Origin: a bacterium
Lineage (GTDB): Bacteria > Planctomycetota > B15-G4 > JADJEK01
Reading direction: 5' to 3'
DNA length: 16,115 nt
Assembly (NCBI GenBank): GCA_030428825.1
Contig: JAUIEL010000055.1
Location: forward strand, 1-16,115
The position numbers were made by a program, and so were the translations under genes. Position 1 is the stretch's first letter. Every line of letters begins with the position of its first letter. The notes under the pieces are model-generated. The model searched no databases and had not been told where the DNA came from. It saw only the letters and a program-made list of their open reading frames with translations. This document shows positions 1-7,064 of this stretch, piece by piece.

Positions 1-1
1 G

Positions 2-352
2 TCGCTCGGCGGATCGACGTTCCCCCCGTCGCTGATCCTCATCGGCTCGCTCTGCCCCGACGAGTCGTTCTACGTCCGCGTCGGAACCACGCCCCCGAAC
101 GCGCCCGTGCTCCTGATCGTCGGGAACCAGTACGCCCCGGCCGCTCTCCTCGGCGGAACGCTCGGCCCGACCCCGAACCTCGTGATCGGCGGCCTCGCGG
201 CCGACGGCGCGGGGGAGCTCGCGTTCCTCACTCCGATGCCGCCCGTCCTCCCGGTCGACGCCACCGTGTATCTCCAGGCCTGGGTCGTCGACCCGACCGG
301 CCCGCAGGGGTACACGGCGACGAACACGGAGTTCCTCACCACGCCGTTCTGA
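2..352 (+). CDS. C-terminal fragment of a secreted planctomycete-type protein
   Basis: The frame is open from the left edge to a TGA at 350-352 and gives 116 residues, so only the tail of the gene is present. The fragment is beta-rich and polar, with the pattern LLGG about halfway, then TVYLQAWVVDP and GYTATN near the end. The same order (LGG, then LQAF..DP, then YSASN) ends the FG-GAP protein at 14409-16043, and a weaker version ends the kelch protein at 428-3052. I therefore read it as the shared C-terminal domain found on many large exported planctomycete proteins. Its role is unknown to me; surface attachment or sorting is a guess. The upstream part that would define function is outside the window. 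It converges on the kelch gene across a hairpin. Confidence 0.75.
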   Translation, partial: SLGGSTFPPSLILIGSLCPDESFYVRVGTTPPNAPVLLIVGNQYAPAALLGGTLGPTPNLVIGGLAADGAGELAFLTPMPPVLPVDATVYLQAWVVDPTGPQGYTATNTEFLTTPF

Positions 353-381
353 GGACCGACGCGGTCGTCCCCCGCCCGCTC

Positions 382-422
382 CCCCGGCACGGAGTCGATG
401 GCCGACGCCGACTCCGCCGGGG
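382..422. terminator. Strong hairpin between convergent genes, probable bidirectional terminator
   Basis: Arms CCCCGGC (382-388) plus GGAGTCG (391-397) pair with CGACTCC (409-415) plus GCCGGGG (416-422). This makes 14 base pairs with a two-base bulge (389-390) and an 11-base loop. It sits in the 75-base gap between two stop codons that face each other. There is no T-tract on either side, so termination may depend on the hairpin alone or on Rho. Confidence 0.7.
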
Positions 423-427
423 AGGGG

Positions 428-3052
428 TCAGGGAACGAGGTCGACGGCGACCGCGTTGCTGGCGTCGACCGGACCGGCCGCGCCGTCGATCACGACGAAC
501 GCGTGGTGGATCGTCGCCGGGACCGGGAGCACGATCGGCGGCACGACGAAGCTCGCCGTCGCCGCGCCGGAGCCGTCGAGCGTCCCGTACCCGCCCGGGA
601 GGAGCGGGGAGTTCGGGTTCGAGAGCGTGAACCGGGTGTAGAAGTCGTACGCCAGCGGCAGCGACACCCACGGGTTCACCGGGATCGCGGGCGCGGTGCC
701 GCTGACGCTCCCGAGGATCCAGTACGTCCGCCCCGCGTGCTCCTCGCCCGCGAACAGCGAGAACCGCTGGGTCCCGCCGCTCGACGCGATGATCGCGCCG
801 ACGTCGGCGGAGAGCATGTTCACGTTCCGGCGCCACATCAGCGCCTCGTTCCGCTGCTCGACCGAGTCGTAGCCGGCGCCGACGACCGTGATCGTCCCGA
901 ACGCGTCGACGTGGACCCCGTACGCGAAGCTCGACGCGTACTCCGGAGGGAGGAGCGCGTGGAGATCGACGTGGCTCGCCGCGCTGCCGGCCCAGAGCGA
1001 CGCGCGCGTCGTCCCGCCGATCGCCGCGGTCCCGACCTGCACGCCGCCGTGCGTGGCGACCAGCCGGCTCGACGTCGCGCCGGCCGGGTGGAGGTCGTCG
1101 AAGGCCGCGGCCGACCCGCCCCACGTCGCGGCGTGGTACGCGCCGATCTCCGCCTCGCCGACCTGCAGACCGAGACTCGCGTCCCGGATCACGCTCTTCG
1201 TCGCGACGGCGGGGTGCATGTCGACGAGGCTGTCCGCGCTCCCCGACCACTTCGCGGCGTGGGACGACGCGCTGCCGAACTGCTCGCCGCCGAAGACCCC
1301 GTACACGCCGACGTTGCCGAGCGACGTCGGGGACTTGTTCTCCTGCTTCCAGACCACGCCGACCCCCTGGATCGGATAGTCGCCGAACACGCCCCCGACG
1401 TGGATCGTCCCGTCGGTCGCCGAAGCCTGGCCGTACTCGAGGCTGCCGCTGGTCTGGATGTCCTTCAGGCTCCCGACCGAGCCGTGCCAGGCGCAGGCGT
1501 GCTTGTGGTAGCCGGTCCCCTGCGGCGTCTGGTACGGCCACCAGTACCAGCCGACCTGCGACCCCGGCCCGACGTCGAGGATCGCTCCGCCGACCGAGCC
1601 GGCCGGCGTCATGTCGGTCGGCGGTCCGCCGTCCTTCGGCCAGAGGAGCGGGTGCGAGAGGGAGCCGTACGTCGCGTCCGGATACGTCCCGGCGCCGCCG
1701 ATCGTCGTCTCGTCGACGGCGTTCGCGACCGACGAGAGCGCGTTCGGCGGGTGGATCACCGACACCGTCCAATCCGGACCGACGGTCGGTACGGGCCGCA
1801 CCGTGACCTCGACCGGATCGGACGCGATCGACCCGCAGGCGTTCGTCGCCACGACGTCGTACTCCCCGGCGTCGGCGCCCCCGACGCCGCTCAGGACGAG
1901 CGTGGACGAGGTCGACCCGGAGACGAACCCGCCCCCGACCGACGTCCCGTCGGAGAGCGGGATCCCGCTCTTCCGCCACTGGTACGCGAACGGCTCGCCG
2001 CCCGTGACCTCGACCGACAGCGACGTCGAGAGCCCGGCCCACGCGGTCGTGTCGGCCGGCGGCTTCGTGAACGTCGGGCACGGCGGCGTGTAGAGGCGCT
2101 CGCACGTCGCCGTCCCGAGCCCTCCCATCACCACCAGGTAGTCGTCCGACCGGAGTACCGCCGCGTGCTCCTCCCGCGCGACCGCGAGCGTCGGTCCCGC
2201 GCTCCACGTCGTCTGGGTCGCGTCGAGCACCCACGTCGTCGCCAGCGGGCTCCCGTTCGAACCGCCGACCACGTAGATCCGTTCGTCGGAACCGAGGACC
2301 GCCCTCGCGCCCGACAGCGGGACCGGCAGATCCGGGATCACCGTGTCGGACCAGTTCCCGCTCGCGATCGAATAGCGCGCCACGTTCGCGGTCCGCGCGC
2401 CGCCGGTCGCGACGAACCCGCCGATCACGAGGACGTGGCCGTGCCCGTCGAACACCGCCGCGGCGGCCGCCACCGGCGTCGGCAGCGGGGAGAGGACCGT
2501 CCAGGTGTTCGTCGCTCCGTCGTACCGTTCGACGCGGCCGACGTTCGGGTCGGACGGCGTCGCCGACGCGCCCGGACCGCCGCCGATCGAGTAGAGCCTC
2601 CCGTGGTCGTCGTTCGCCCAGGCGAACCCCGTCACCGGCGCCGCCCCGCTCCGCGCGGCGAGCGTCTCCTTCTTCCCCTCGATCGGATCCCAGACGTACG
2701 TCTTCCCCTCGTCGTCCCCGATCAGCGCCTCGCCGCCGAACACGACGATCCGACCGAGCGCGTCGACCCCCGCTCCCGCTCCGACGATCGTCCCCTCCAC
2801 GCTCGCCGACACCGCCCACGCCGCGGCGCCGGACGCCAGGACGTGCGAGACGCCGTCCTGGTCCGACGTCGTGAACGGCTGCCCGCCGATGGCGTAGACG
2901 CTCCCCTGCGACACGACGCCGACGGCGTGCGAACGCGCCCCCGCACCGGTCGGGAAGGTGGGTGCAGGTTCCCACACCTGCGCGGCGGCGGTGGGCGTCG
3001 AGACGAGCAGGACGAGGAAGAGATGCGGAGCGCGTGCGCGGCGAGAGGACAT
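428..3052 (-). CDS. Secreted kelch / Ig-like / HAF-like repeat mosaic protein
   Basis: An 874-residue exported protein. The ATG at 3052 is chosen because it directly begins a signal peptide (MSSRRARAPHLFLVLLVSTP, cleavage near AAA-Q at residue 24) and has AAAGGGTGG just upstream; the frame stays open to 3193 but that extension is basic and lacks this logic. Residues 40-312 hold kelch-type repeats (YAIGG, VVFGG, YSIGG, VLVIGG, VVGG, VVMGG), expected to fold as a beta-propeller. Residues 325-419 are an Ig-like domain (YQWRKSG, then DAGEYDVVATN, with cysteines 325 and 406). Residues 430-742 carry repeats of the form A..W.GSA.S..DLHP with VG.A turns, like HAF repeats. Residues 755-874 resemble the C-terminal domain of the neighbouring secreted proteins. 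No catalytic site is visible, so adhesion or a structural surface role is more likely than enzyme activity. Monocistronic, with its own upstream region. Confidence 0.85.
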   Translation of the reverse strand: MSSRRARAPHLFLVLLVSTPTAAAQVWEPAPTFPTGAGARSHAVGVVSQGSVYAIGGQPFTTSDQDGVSHVLASGAAAWAVSASVEGTIVGAGAGVDALGRIVVFGGEALIGDDEGKTYVWDPIEGKKETLAARSGAAPVTGFAWANDDHGRLYSIGGGPGASATPSDPNVGRVERYDGATNTWTVLSPLPTPVAAAAAVFDGHGHVLVIGGFVATGGARTANVARYSIASGNWSDTVIPDLPVPLSGARAVLGSDERIYVVGGSNGSPLATTWVLDATQTTWSAGPTLAVAREEHAAVLRSDDYLVVMGGLGTATCERLYTPPCPTFTKPPADTTAWAGLSTSLSVEVTGGEPFAYQWRKSGIPLSDGTSVGGGFVSGSTSSTLVLSGVGGADAGEYDVVATNACGSIASDPVEVTVRPVPTVGPDWTVSVIHPPNALSSVANAVDETTIGGAGTYPDATYGSLSHPLLWPKDGGPPTDMTPAGSVGGAILDVGPGSQVGWYWWPYQTPQGTGYHKHACAWHGSVGSLKDIQTSGSLEYGQASATDGTIHVGGVFGDYPIQGVGVVWKQENKSPTSLGNVGVYGVFGGEQFGSASSHAAKWSGSADSLVDMHPAVATKSVIRDASLGLQVGEAEIGAYHAATWGGSAAAFDDLHPAGATSSRLVATHGGVQVGTAAIGGTTRASLWAGSAASHVDLHALLPPEYASSFAYGVHVDAFGTITVVGAGYDSVEQRNEALMWRRNVNMLSADVGAIIASSGGTQRFSLFAGEEHAGRTYWILGSVSGTAPAIPVNPWVSLPLAYDFYTRFTLSNPNSPLLPGGYGTLDGSGAATASFVVPPIVLPVPATIHHAFVVIDGAAGPVDASNAVAVDLVP

Positions 3053-3252
3053 GACCACCCTTTCGTTCGGGGAGCGCGGGAGCGAGGTCGATCGGCAAGC
3101 CTCGTGCCGTCGGCGCCGAGCGGCGTCCGAACCGCGTGGACGAAACCCCGTCGATCGCCCGAAGGGTATTCCGGGCGAGCGCGACGGCGTCATGATGGTT
3201 TCGTCATCTCCCGGTCATGTCGGCCGACGGGAGCGATGGACCGCGCCGCGCC
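3053..3252 (-). promoter_or_regulatory. Intergenic region upstream of the kelch gene with an OmpR-type dyad
   Basis: A 200-base gap. On the minus strand it contains ATGACGAAACCATCAT (3192-3207), an imperfect dyad sharing the ATGACGA half with the perfect dyad at 9099-9114. On the plus strand GTCAT recurs at 3189, 3203 and 3214; the last two are 11 bases apart, the usual spacing of tandem OmpR-family sites. The dyad lies about 140 bases before the kelch start codon. A weak stem CTCCCG/CGGGAG (3208-3213 with 3228-3233) could help terminate the gene ending at 3253. No clear -10 box can be fixed by eye, although GGAATA near 3165-3170 (minus) is possible. Confidence 0.4.
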
Positions 3253-4500
3253 TCAGTCCGGCGTCGGCACCGTGCCCGTCATCCGAACGACGCCGCTCTC
3301 GACGTCACGCACCTCGAGCGGTCGCCCGCCGAGGTCGTCGACCTTCAGGACACCGAACGGAAGCGCGTGCCCCTTCTTCGTCTTCACCTTCCAGCTCGCG
3401 CGCCCCGACTTCTTCGCCACGAGGGTCGCGGCGAGTTCGAGCGTCCCGCTGGCGGGGTTCTCGATCCAGACCTCGAGCGCCTTCTTCTTCCCCTGCTTCT
3501 TCAGCTTCAAGCCGAACTCCTGGGCGCCGGTCTTCCCCTGGCGGCGGACCTTCACCTCGCCCTTTCCGCTCCCGGCGAGCGAGTCGGACGCCTTCACGGT
3601 CGTCGCTCCGAACGTCGGGACGAAGCCGGTGAGGTACGTCTTCCCGTCGTTCCCGCGCACCTCGATCGTCCGCCCCGCGAGCGCGGAGAGGGCGTTCACG
3701 CCGAACGGCAGGCTCTCTCCGTCCTCGGTCTCGAGCTCGAGCTTCCACTCGTCCGATCCCGACGACTTCGACGCGCTCATCGCCCCGACGTCCTGCATCA
3801 GACCGGAGCCGGCCGGCTCCTCGAGCCAGACCGAGTAGACCACGCCCGGGGCATCGAGCTCCTCGGCCTCGACCTCGAACTCGAGCTCCGAGCCCTTCTC
3901 CTTCAGCTCGACCTTCCCCTTCGCGTCGGCGTCCGGCGGGCTCGGCGGCCGCATGAGCTGGGACTGGATCTTCAGCTTCGGGTCGTCGCCGTCGCCGACG
4001 CCGAGCGCCGGAACGACTCCCTCGAGATAGACCTGCCCGCCGCTCCGGACCTCGATCCGCCGCCCGGTGAGTTCGGACGAGAACATCACGCCGAACGGGA
4101 GCGCGTCGCCGTCCTCGGTGTCGAACTCGAGCTCGAACTCCTCTTCGTCCTCGTCGTCGCCGTCGTCGTCGTCGTCCCCGTCGTCGCCGGACGGATCGGA
4201 GGAGCCGGAGTGACTCAGGAACCCGATCGAGAGCAGGGTCCCCGTCCCGACGCCGTCCTCCAGGAACACCTCGTAGGTCCCGGACGGATCGAGGTGTTCC
4301 GCCTCGACCTCGAACGCCTCCTCGTACGCGCCGTCGTGATGCTCGATCTCGACCTTCCCCTTGGCGTCGGGATCCGGCGCGCCGGCCGGACGGACGAGCA
4401 TCGCCTCCCCCTTCTGTTCCTGGTCGCTCCCCGACGGGAACGCGACGGGCGCGCAGAGGAGCGAGACGGCGAGGGCGGGCCAGCCGAGGTGGCGGATCAT
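3253..4500 (-). CDS. Exported protein of three tandem modules, unknown family
   Basis: A 415-residue protein with a probable signal peptide (about residues 1-24, hydrophobic LAVSLLCAPVAF). GGAG lies seven bases before the ATG at 4500. Three copies of a roughly 115-135 residue module follow: residues 33-167, 182-298 and 303-413. Each runs KGKVE(or KGEVK), then a segment like FEVEAE, then V.LE(D/E/N)..(G/S)GT, then (E/K)..DG..LPFGV, then L.GR.(I/L)EVR, then a VP ending. LPFGV occurs three times (134-138, 264-268, 379-383) and is the clearest marker. Module 1 carries an extreme acidic insert (103-122, mostly Asp and Glu). Modules 1 and 2 are acidic while module 3 is strongly basic (KKQGKKK, KKSGRASWKVKTKK). 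No cysteine pair or catalytic motif is seen. I do not recognise the family; a secreted structural or ion-binding protein is a guess. Flanked by hairpins, so probably its own unit. Confidence 0.8.
   Translation of the reverse strand: MIRHLGWPALAVSLLCAPVAFPSGSDQEQKGEAMLVRPAGAPDPDAKGKVEIEHHDGAYEEAFEVEAEHLDPSGTYEVFLEDGVGTGTLLSIGFLSHSGSSDPSGDDGDDDDDGDDEDEEEFELEFDTEDGDALPFGVMFSSELTGRRIEVRSGGQVYLEGVVPALGVGDGDDPKLKIQSQLMRPPSPPDADAKGKVELKEKGSELEFEVEAEELDAPGVVYSVWLEEPAGSGLMQDVGAMSASKSSGSDEWKLELETEDGESLPFGVNALSALAGRTIEVRGNDGKTYLTGFVPTFGATTVKASDSLAGSGKGEVKVRRQGKTGAQEFGLKLKKQGKKKALEVWIENPASGTLELAATLVAKKSGRASWKVKTKKGHALPFGVLKVDDLGGRPLEVRDVESGVVRMTGTVPTPD
4145..4189 (-). repeat. GAC/GTC trinucleotide run encoding the Asp-rich tract
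   Basis: A near-perfect run of GTC/TCG triplets on the plus strand. In the minus-strand gene these are GAC and GAG codons making the acidic insert of module 1. It is interrupted by CC-containing triplets. Such runs can change length by slippage without shifting the frame. Confidence 0.7.
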
Positions 4501-4522
4501 GAAGAGGCTCCGTTCGTGCGGG

Positions 4523-4554
4523 GCGAAGACCGGGTTCGAGTGTTTCCGGTCCGC
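4523..4554 (-). terminator. Bulged hairpin between the haem-binding gene and the three-module gene
   Basis: Arms GACCGG (4528-4533) and CCGGTC (4546-4551) are extended by GCG (4523-4525) with CGC (4552-4554) across a two-base bulge; the loop is 12 bases. It lies in the 79-base gap after the stop of the haem-binding gene. There is no T-tract, so it could be a terminator or a leader structure of the next gene. Confidence 0.4.
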
Positions 4555-4579
4555 GCCGCGGGGGCAAGTGACAACTGCA

Positions 4580-5047
4580 TCATCCCCCCCGCTCCCCCTC
4601 CTCCTCCCGGTCGACGGCGTCCTGGCCGGCGCCGAGCGCCCAGTCGTGGATCGCCCCTAGCTCGTCCGGGGCGACCTTCGCGTCCCCGTGCATGAAGAGG
4701 TAGATCGCCAGCGGCATCTCTCCTTCCTCGACCTCCTCCCACACCTCCTTCAGCTTGTGCCGCTTCTTGCCGGCGGGCAACGGCGCCCACTCGGAGAAGT
4801 TCAGGTGCTCGCGCCCGTGGTTCACGTCGCGCGCCACCAGCCACGAGACCGGCGCGACCTTCGCGTACCACGGCCAGCGGGTCTCGTTCGAGTGGCAGTC
4901 GTAGCACGACCGACGGAGGATGGCGTCGACCGGGGGCGGCGCCGCGACGTCGCCCGACACCGGCGGGTTCGACCGCTCGACCGGGACGAACTGGAGGGCG
5001 ACGAACACCCCCGCCAGGGACACGATCACCAAGCGCGACTTCGACAC
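4580..5047 (-). CDS. Haem-binding domain protein (Haem_bd family), membrane-anchored c-type
   Basis: A 155-residue protein starting at GTG (5047), with GGAGG seven bases ahead. Residues 5-21 form a single hydrophobic N-terminal segment, either an uncleaved anchor or a signal peptide. The body matches the Haem_bd family as I know it: CYDCH at 48-52 (CxxCH, covalent haem attachment and His ligand), followed by NETRWPWY (54-61), then VNHGREHLNFSEW (75-87), EGEMP (108-112, Met111 a possible second axial ligand), and a terminal E..AIHDWA helix (129-137). The length is usual for the family. It should work on the outer side of the cytoplasmic membrane as an electron carrier or haem sensor, with no partner shown. 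The last residues (REEEGERGG) are a charged tail. It follows the five-gene cluster after 73 bases and a hairpin that masks its ribosome binding site. Confidence 0.85.
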   Translation of the reverse strand: MSKSRLVIVSLAGVFVALQFVPVERSNPPVSGDVAAPPPVDAILRRSCYDCHSNETRWPWYAKVAPVSWLVARDVNHGREHLNFSEWAPLPAGKKRHKLKEVWEEVEEGEMPLAIYLFMHGDAKVAPDELGAIHDWALGAGQDAVDREEEGERGG

Positions 5048-5054
5048 GGCGCAA

Positions 5055-5094
5055 CCTCCGGAGCGGACCGGAGGAAGGGTACCCGCTCCGGAGG
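5055..5094 (-). promoter_or_regulatory. 12-bp perfect hairpin that buries the ribosome binding site of the haem-binding gene
   Basis: Plus-strand arms CCTCCGGAGCGG (5055-5066) and CCGCTCCGGAGG (5083-5094) are perfect inverted repeats with a 16-base loop. In the minus-strand RNA the downstream arm ends in GGAGG, the ribosome binding site, seven bases before the GTG at 5047. The hairpin therefore either ends transcription from the upstream cluster, or hides the start site and makes translation conditional. No U-tract follows. Confidence 0.55.
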
Positions 5095-5120
5095 CCCGCC
5101 GACGAATCCGTCGATCGTTC

Positions 5121-5510
5121 TCACCTCAACACGGCCGGCCGGTACGCGACGAGGAACGCGAGGACCGGGATCAGCACGATCGTCGGCTGCAGCATCGTCG
5201 CCGCCGGGTCGTGTCGGAAGTGGGTCCAGACCGCGCCGCAGAGGACGCACGCGAGGAGCGCCGCGCCGAAGAACGCGATCGGCGTGAACAGGAGGAGCGC
5301 CGCCCCCGCGACCTGGAGGACCGCGGTGAAGACGCGGAACCCGTCCGGATACCCCCACCGCCGGAAGTCGGCGCTCATCTGCGCGTCCCCGGCGAGGTTC
5401 TTGATCGCGAGGAAGACGAAGAACGCCGCCACCAGGATGCGGAGCACGAGCAACGTCGCGAGCAGTCCCTTCGGTGCGCCGTCAGCCGGTGTGAACGTCC
5501 ACGCGGACAT
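5121..5510 (-). CDS. DoxX-like small integral membrane protein
   Basis: A 129-residue protein with four hydrophobic segments, at about residues 17-38, 58-77, 79-97 and 107-123. The motif order fits the DoxX-like family: LR.LVA..F...A.KNLAG (23-41), then FRRWGYPDGFRVFTAVLQVAGA (49-70, with the typical R.WGYP turn), then a terminal pair of helices. AGGAG stands seven bases before the ATG at 5510. The gene begins inside the end of the dehydrogenase gene (29-base overlap), so it is the last member of the overlapping cluster. Members of this family are poorly characterised; some accompany oxidases or redox proteins in the membrane. No cofactor ligand stands out. Whether it serves the cluster's pathway or is a bystander is not shown. 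Confidence 0.85.
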   Translation of the reverse strand: MSAWTFTPADGAPKGLLATLLVLRILVAAFFVFLAIKNLAGDAQMSADFRRWGYPDGFRVFTAVLQVAGAALLLFTPIAFFGAALLACVLCGAVWTHFRHDPAATMLQPTIVLIPVLAFLVAYRPAVLR

Positions 5511-6390
5511 CGCGTCTCTCCTCGTTCGAGTTCGGTCGGTCGTCCTGTCGCGTCGCGGGCTCCCCGTCCTCGGGGACCTCCGCCGCCGCGAGCCGTTCCT
5601 CGGCGAGCGGTCGGATCCGCGCCGCCTCCTTGCCGAGCACCCGGTCGATCAGGCCGGGGACGACGGCGTTCAGCTTGACGAAGATCCGCTCCGGGACGCC
5701 GATCACCACGTCCCGCTCGCCGCGTTCGAGGGCGCGGACGATCCGCTCGGCGACCTTCTCCGGCGGGTCGAGCTTCATGTTCGTCGCCTCGGCGAGCCGC
5801 CCCTGGTCGTCCGTCATCGGCGTCTTCGTGGCGCGCGGCTGGACCAGCGTCACCGTGACCCCCGTCCCCGAGAGCTCTCGCCGCAGCGCCTCGGTGAACC
5901 CGCGCAGCGCCGCCTTGGTCGCCGAGTACGCCGCGAAGCACGGGAACCCGAGCGCGCCGAACACCGAGCCGACGAAGACCGCGCGGCCGGCGGCGCGGTC
6001 GCGCCACCCCGGGAGGAGCGCCCGCGTGAGGGAGAGCGGGGCGAGGACGTTCACGCGGAACAGCCGCTCGACCTCCTCGTCGCGCTCCCGGTCGAACGGC
6101 ACGAACCGGTTCACGCCGGCCACGAAGACCGCCGCGTCGAGCGGACCGCCGAGCTCGCGACACGCGAGGTCCGCGACCCGGGCGGCGACGCCCGACCCGG
6201 CGAGGTCGGCGACGACGACGGCCGCGTCGCCGCCGCGCTCCCGGACCTCGCCGCGCACGACCTCCAGCCGGTCGCGGTCCCGCCCGACCAGGGCCACCCG
6301 CGCGCCGCGTCCGCCGAGCGTCCGCGCCACTTCGCGACCGATGCCGGACGAGGCGCCGGTCAGGAGGATCCGCAGTCCGTCGAGCTTCAC
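5482..6390 (-). CDS. Short-chain dehydrogenase/reductase (classical SDR)
   Basis: A 302-residue NAD(P)-dependent oxidoreductase. The start is a GTG at 6390 whose last two bases are the start of the upstream gene's TGA (GTGA overlap), which suggests translational coupling; the longer open frame upstream is coding for another gene in a different frame. Visible motifs: cofactor loop GASSGIG (12-18), Arg37 after the second strand (hints at NADPH), Asp62, a VAGVN segment (90-94) in place of NNAG, Asn114, catalytic Ser142, and Tyr155-x3-Lys159 (YSATK). The GFPCFAAYSATKAALRGFTE stretch is like DltE-type carbonyl reductases. The polar tail (about 262-302) is longer than usual and is overlapped by the DoxX gene. 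In the cluster it would reduce or oxidise a carbonyl/alcohol made by the other enzymes; the substrate is unknown. Confidence 0.92.
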   Translation of the reverse strand: MKLDGLRILLTGASSGIGREVARTLGGRGARVALVGRDRDRLEVVRGEVRERGGDAAVVVADLAGSGVAARVADLACRELGGPLDAAVFVAGVNRFVPFDRERDEEVERLFRVNVLAPLSLTRALLPGWRDRAAGRAVFVGSVFGALGFPCFAAYSATKAALRGFTEALRRELSGTGVTVTLVQPRATKTPMTDDQGRLAEATNMKLDPPEKVAERIVRALERGERDVVIGVPERIFVKLNAVVPGLIDRVLGKEAARIRPLAEERLAAAEVPEDGEPATRQDDRPNSNEERRDVRVDVHTG

Positions 6391-7064
6391 GACGCCACCG
6401 CCATCCGGCCCGGCGACGTCTCCGGGAGCAGTCCGCGGAAGACGTCGCCGTACAGCCTCGAGAAGACGTGGGCGCAGCGGACGATCCAGTCCTGATCCGC
6501 CGGATCCTCGATCCGGTTCATCAGCGACTCGAAGAACCCGACGTGCTCCCGGTCGAGCTCCCCGTGCGACGACAGGTAGGTGAACGCCGCGGGAGGGAGT
6601 CCGAGCCGCGTCTCGAGCCGGGCGGCGGCGGCGCTCGCGCCCCGCACGCTCGCGCCCTCGAGCACGAGGACCATCCCGAACAGGCCGAGCGGATTGCGCC
6701 GCCCCACCACGTCCCACGCGTACGCGCACATCAGCTCGCACGGCAGGTCGGGCGCGCCGTGCCGCACCGGCTCCGGGTCGGCGCCCGTCGCGCGCAGGTC
6801 GTCGAGAATCCACTCGTGGTGTCCGTGCTCCTCGCGCACGTACTCGCCGAGCGCGCCGCGCAGCCACTCGTACCGCCCGTCGAGGCGCGCGCCGCACGCC
6901 ATCAGCAGCGGCACCGTCTCCTTGACGTGGTGGTACGCCTGGCCGAGGAACGCGCGGTACGTCGCGAGATCGAGCTCGCCGGCCACCGCGGATCGAACGA
7001 ACGGGACCGCGAACAGCGCGTCCATGTCGGCGCGCGTCTCGGAGATCAGGCGGTCGTGGAACAA
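6387..7064 (-). CDS. Haem-oxygenase-like diiron oxidase (TenA/PqqC-fold, UndA/SznF type)
   Basis: A 225-residue all-helical protein. The start is TTG at 7064, set by a perfect AAGGAGGT six bases before it; there is no competing ATG before residue 14. It would usually be labelled TenA-like or iron-containing redox enzyme. The metal ligands expected of the haem-oxygenase-like dimetal oxidase group are all present in order: Glu49 (HHVKET), Glu79 and His82 (EEHGHH), Glu136 (LVLEGAS), then His167, Asp171 and His174 (HGELDREH, the H-x3-D-x2-H pattern). From memory this set and its spacing match UndA (fatty acid to terminal alkene) and SznF. I infer an O2-using diiron enzyme for C-H cleavage, desaturation, decarboxylation or N-oxidation; which one cannot be told. 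Its gene overlaps the ligase by 19 bases and the dehydrogenase by GTGA, so all three are likely made together. Confidence 0.85.
   Translation of the reverse strand: MFHDRLISETRADMDALFAVPFVRSAVAGELDLATYRAFLGQAYHHVKETVPLLMACGARLDGRYEWLRGALGEYVREEHGHHEWILDDLRATGADPEPVRHGAPDLPCELMCAYAWDVVGRRNPLGLFGMVLVLEGASVRGASAAAARLETRLGLPPAAFTYLSSHGELDREHVGFFESLMNRIEDPADQDWIVRCAHVFSRLYGDVFRGLLPETSPGRMAVAS

Noticed and set aside
336..3098. A 920-residue minus-strand frame parallel to the kelch gene
   Set aside because: The translation is mostly Arg/Gly/Asp and shows no motif; the kelch frame covers the same DNA with clear domains.
398..3838. A 1146-residue plus-strand open frame across the kelch gene
   Set aside because: Arg/Asp-rich low-complexity translation with no domain, opposite the kelch gene, whose frame has a signal peptide and repeats. 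It is a by-product of high GC content.
3253..4500. An EF-hand-like calcium protein, from the Asp-rich run
   Set aside because: The Asp/Glu run is low complexity with no DxDxDG loop spacing; it is an insert in one of three repeat modules.
6391..6897. N-terminal extension of the dehydrogenase frame
   Set aside because: It overlaps the diiron oxidase gene in another frame; the Rossmann fold starts right after the GTG at 6390.
6387..7064. Thiaminase II (TenA) or a transcription regulator
   Set aside because: The diiron ligands are complete, no thiamine genes are nearby, and there is no DNA-binding domain.
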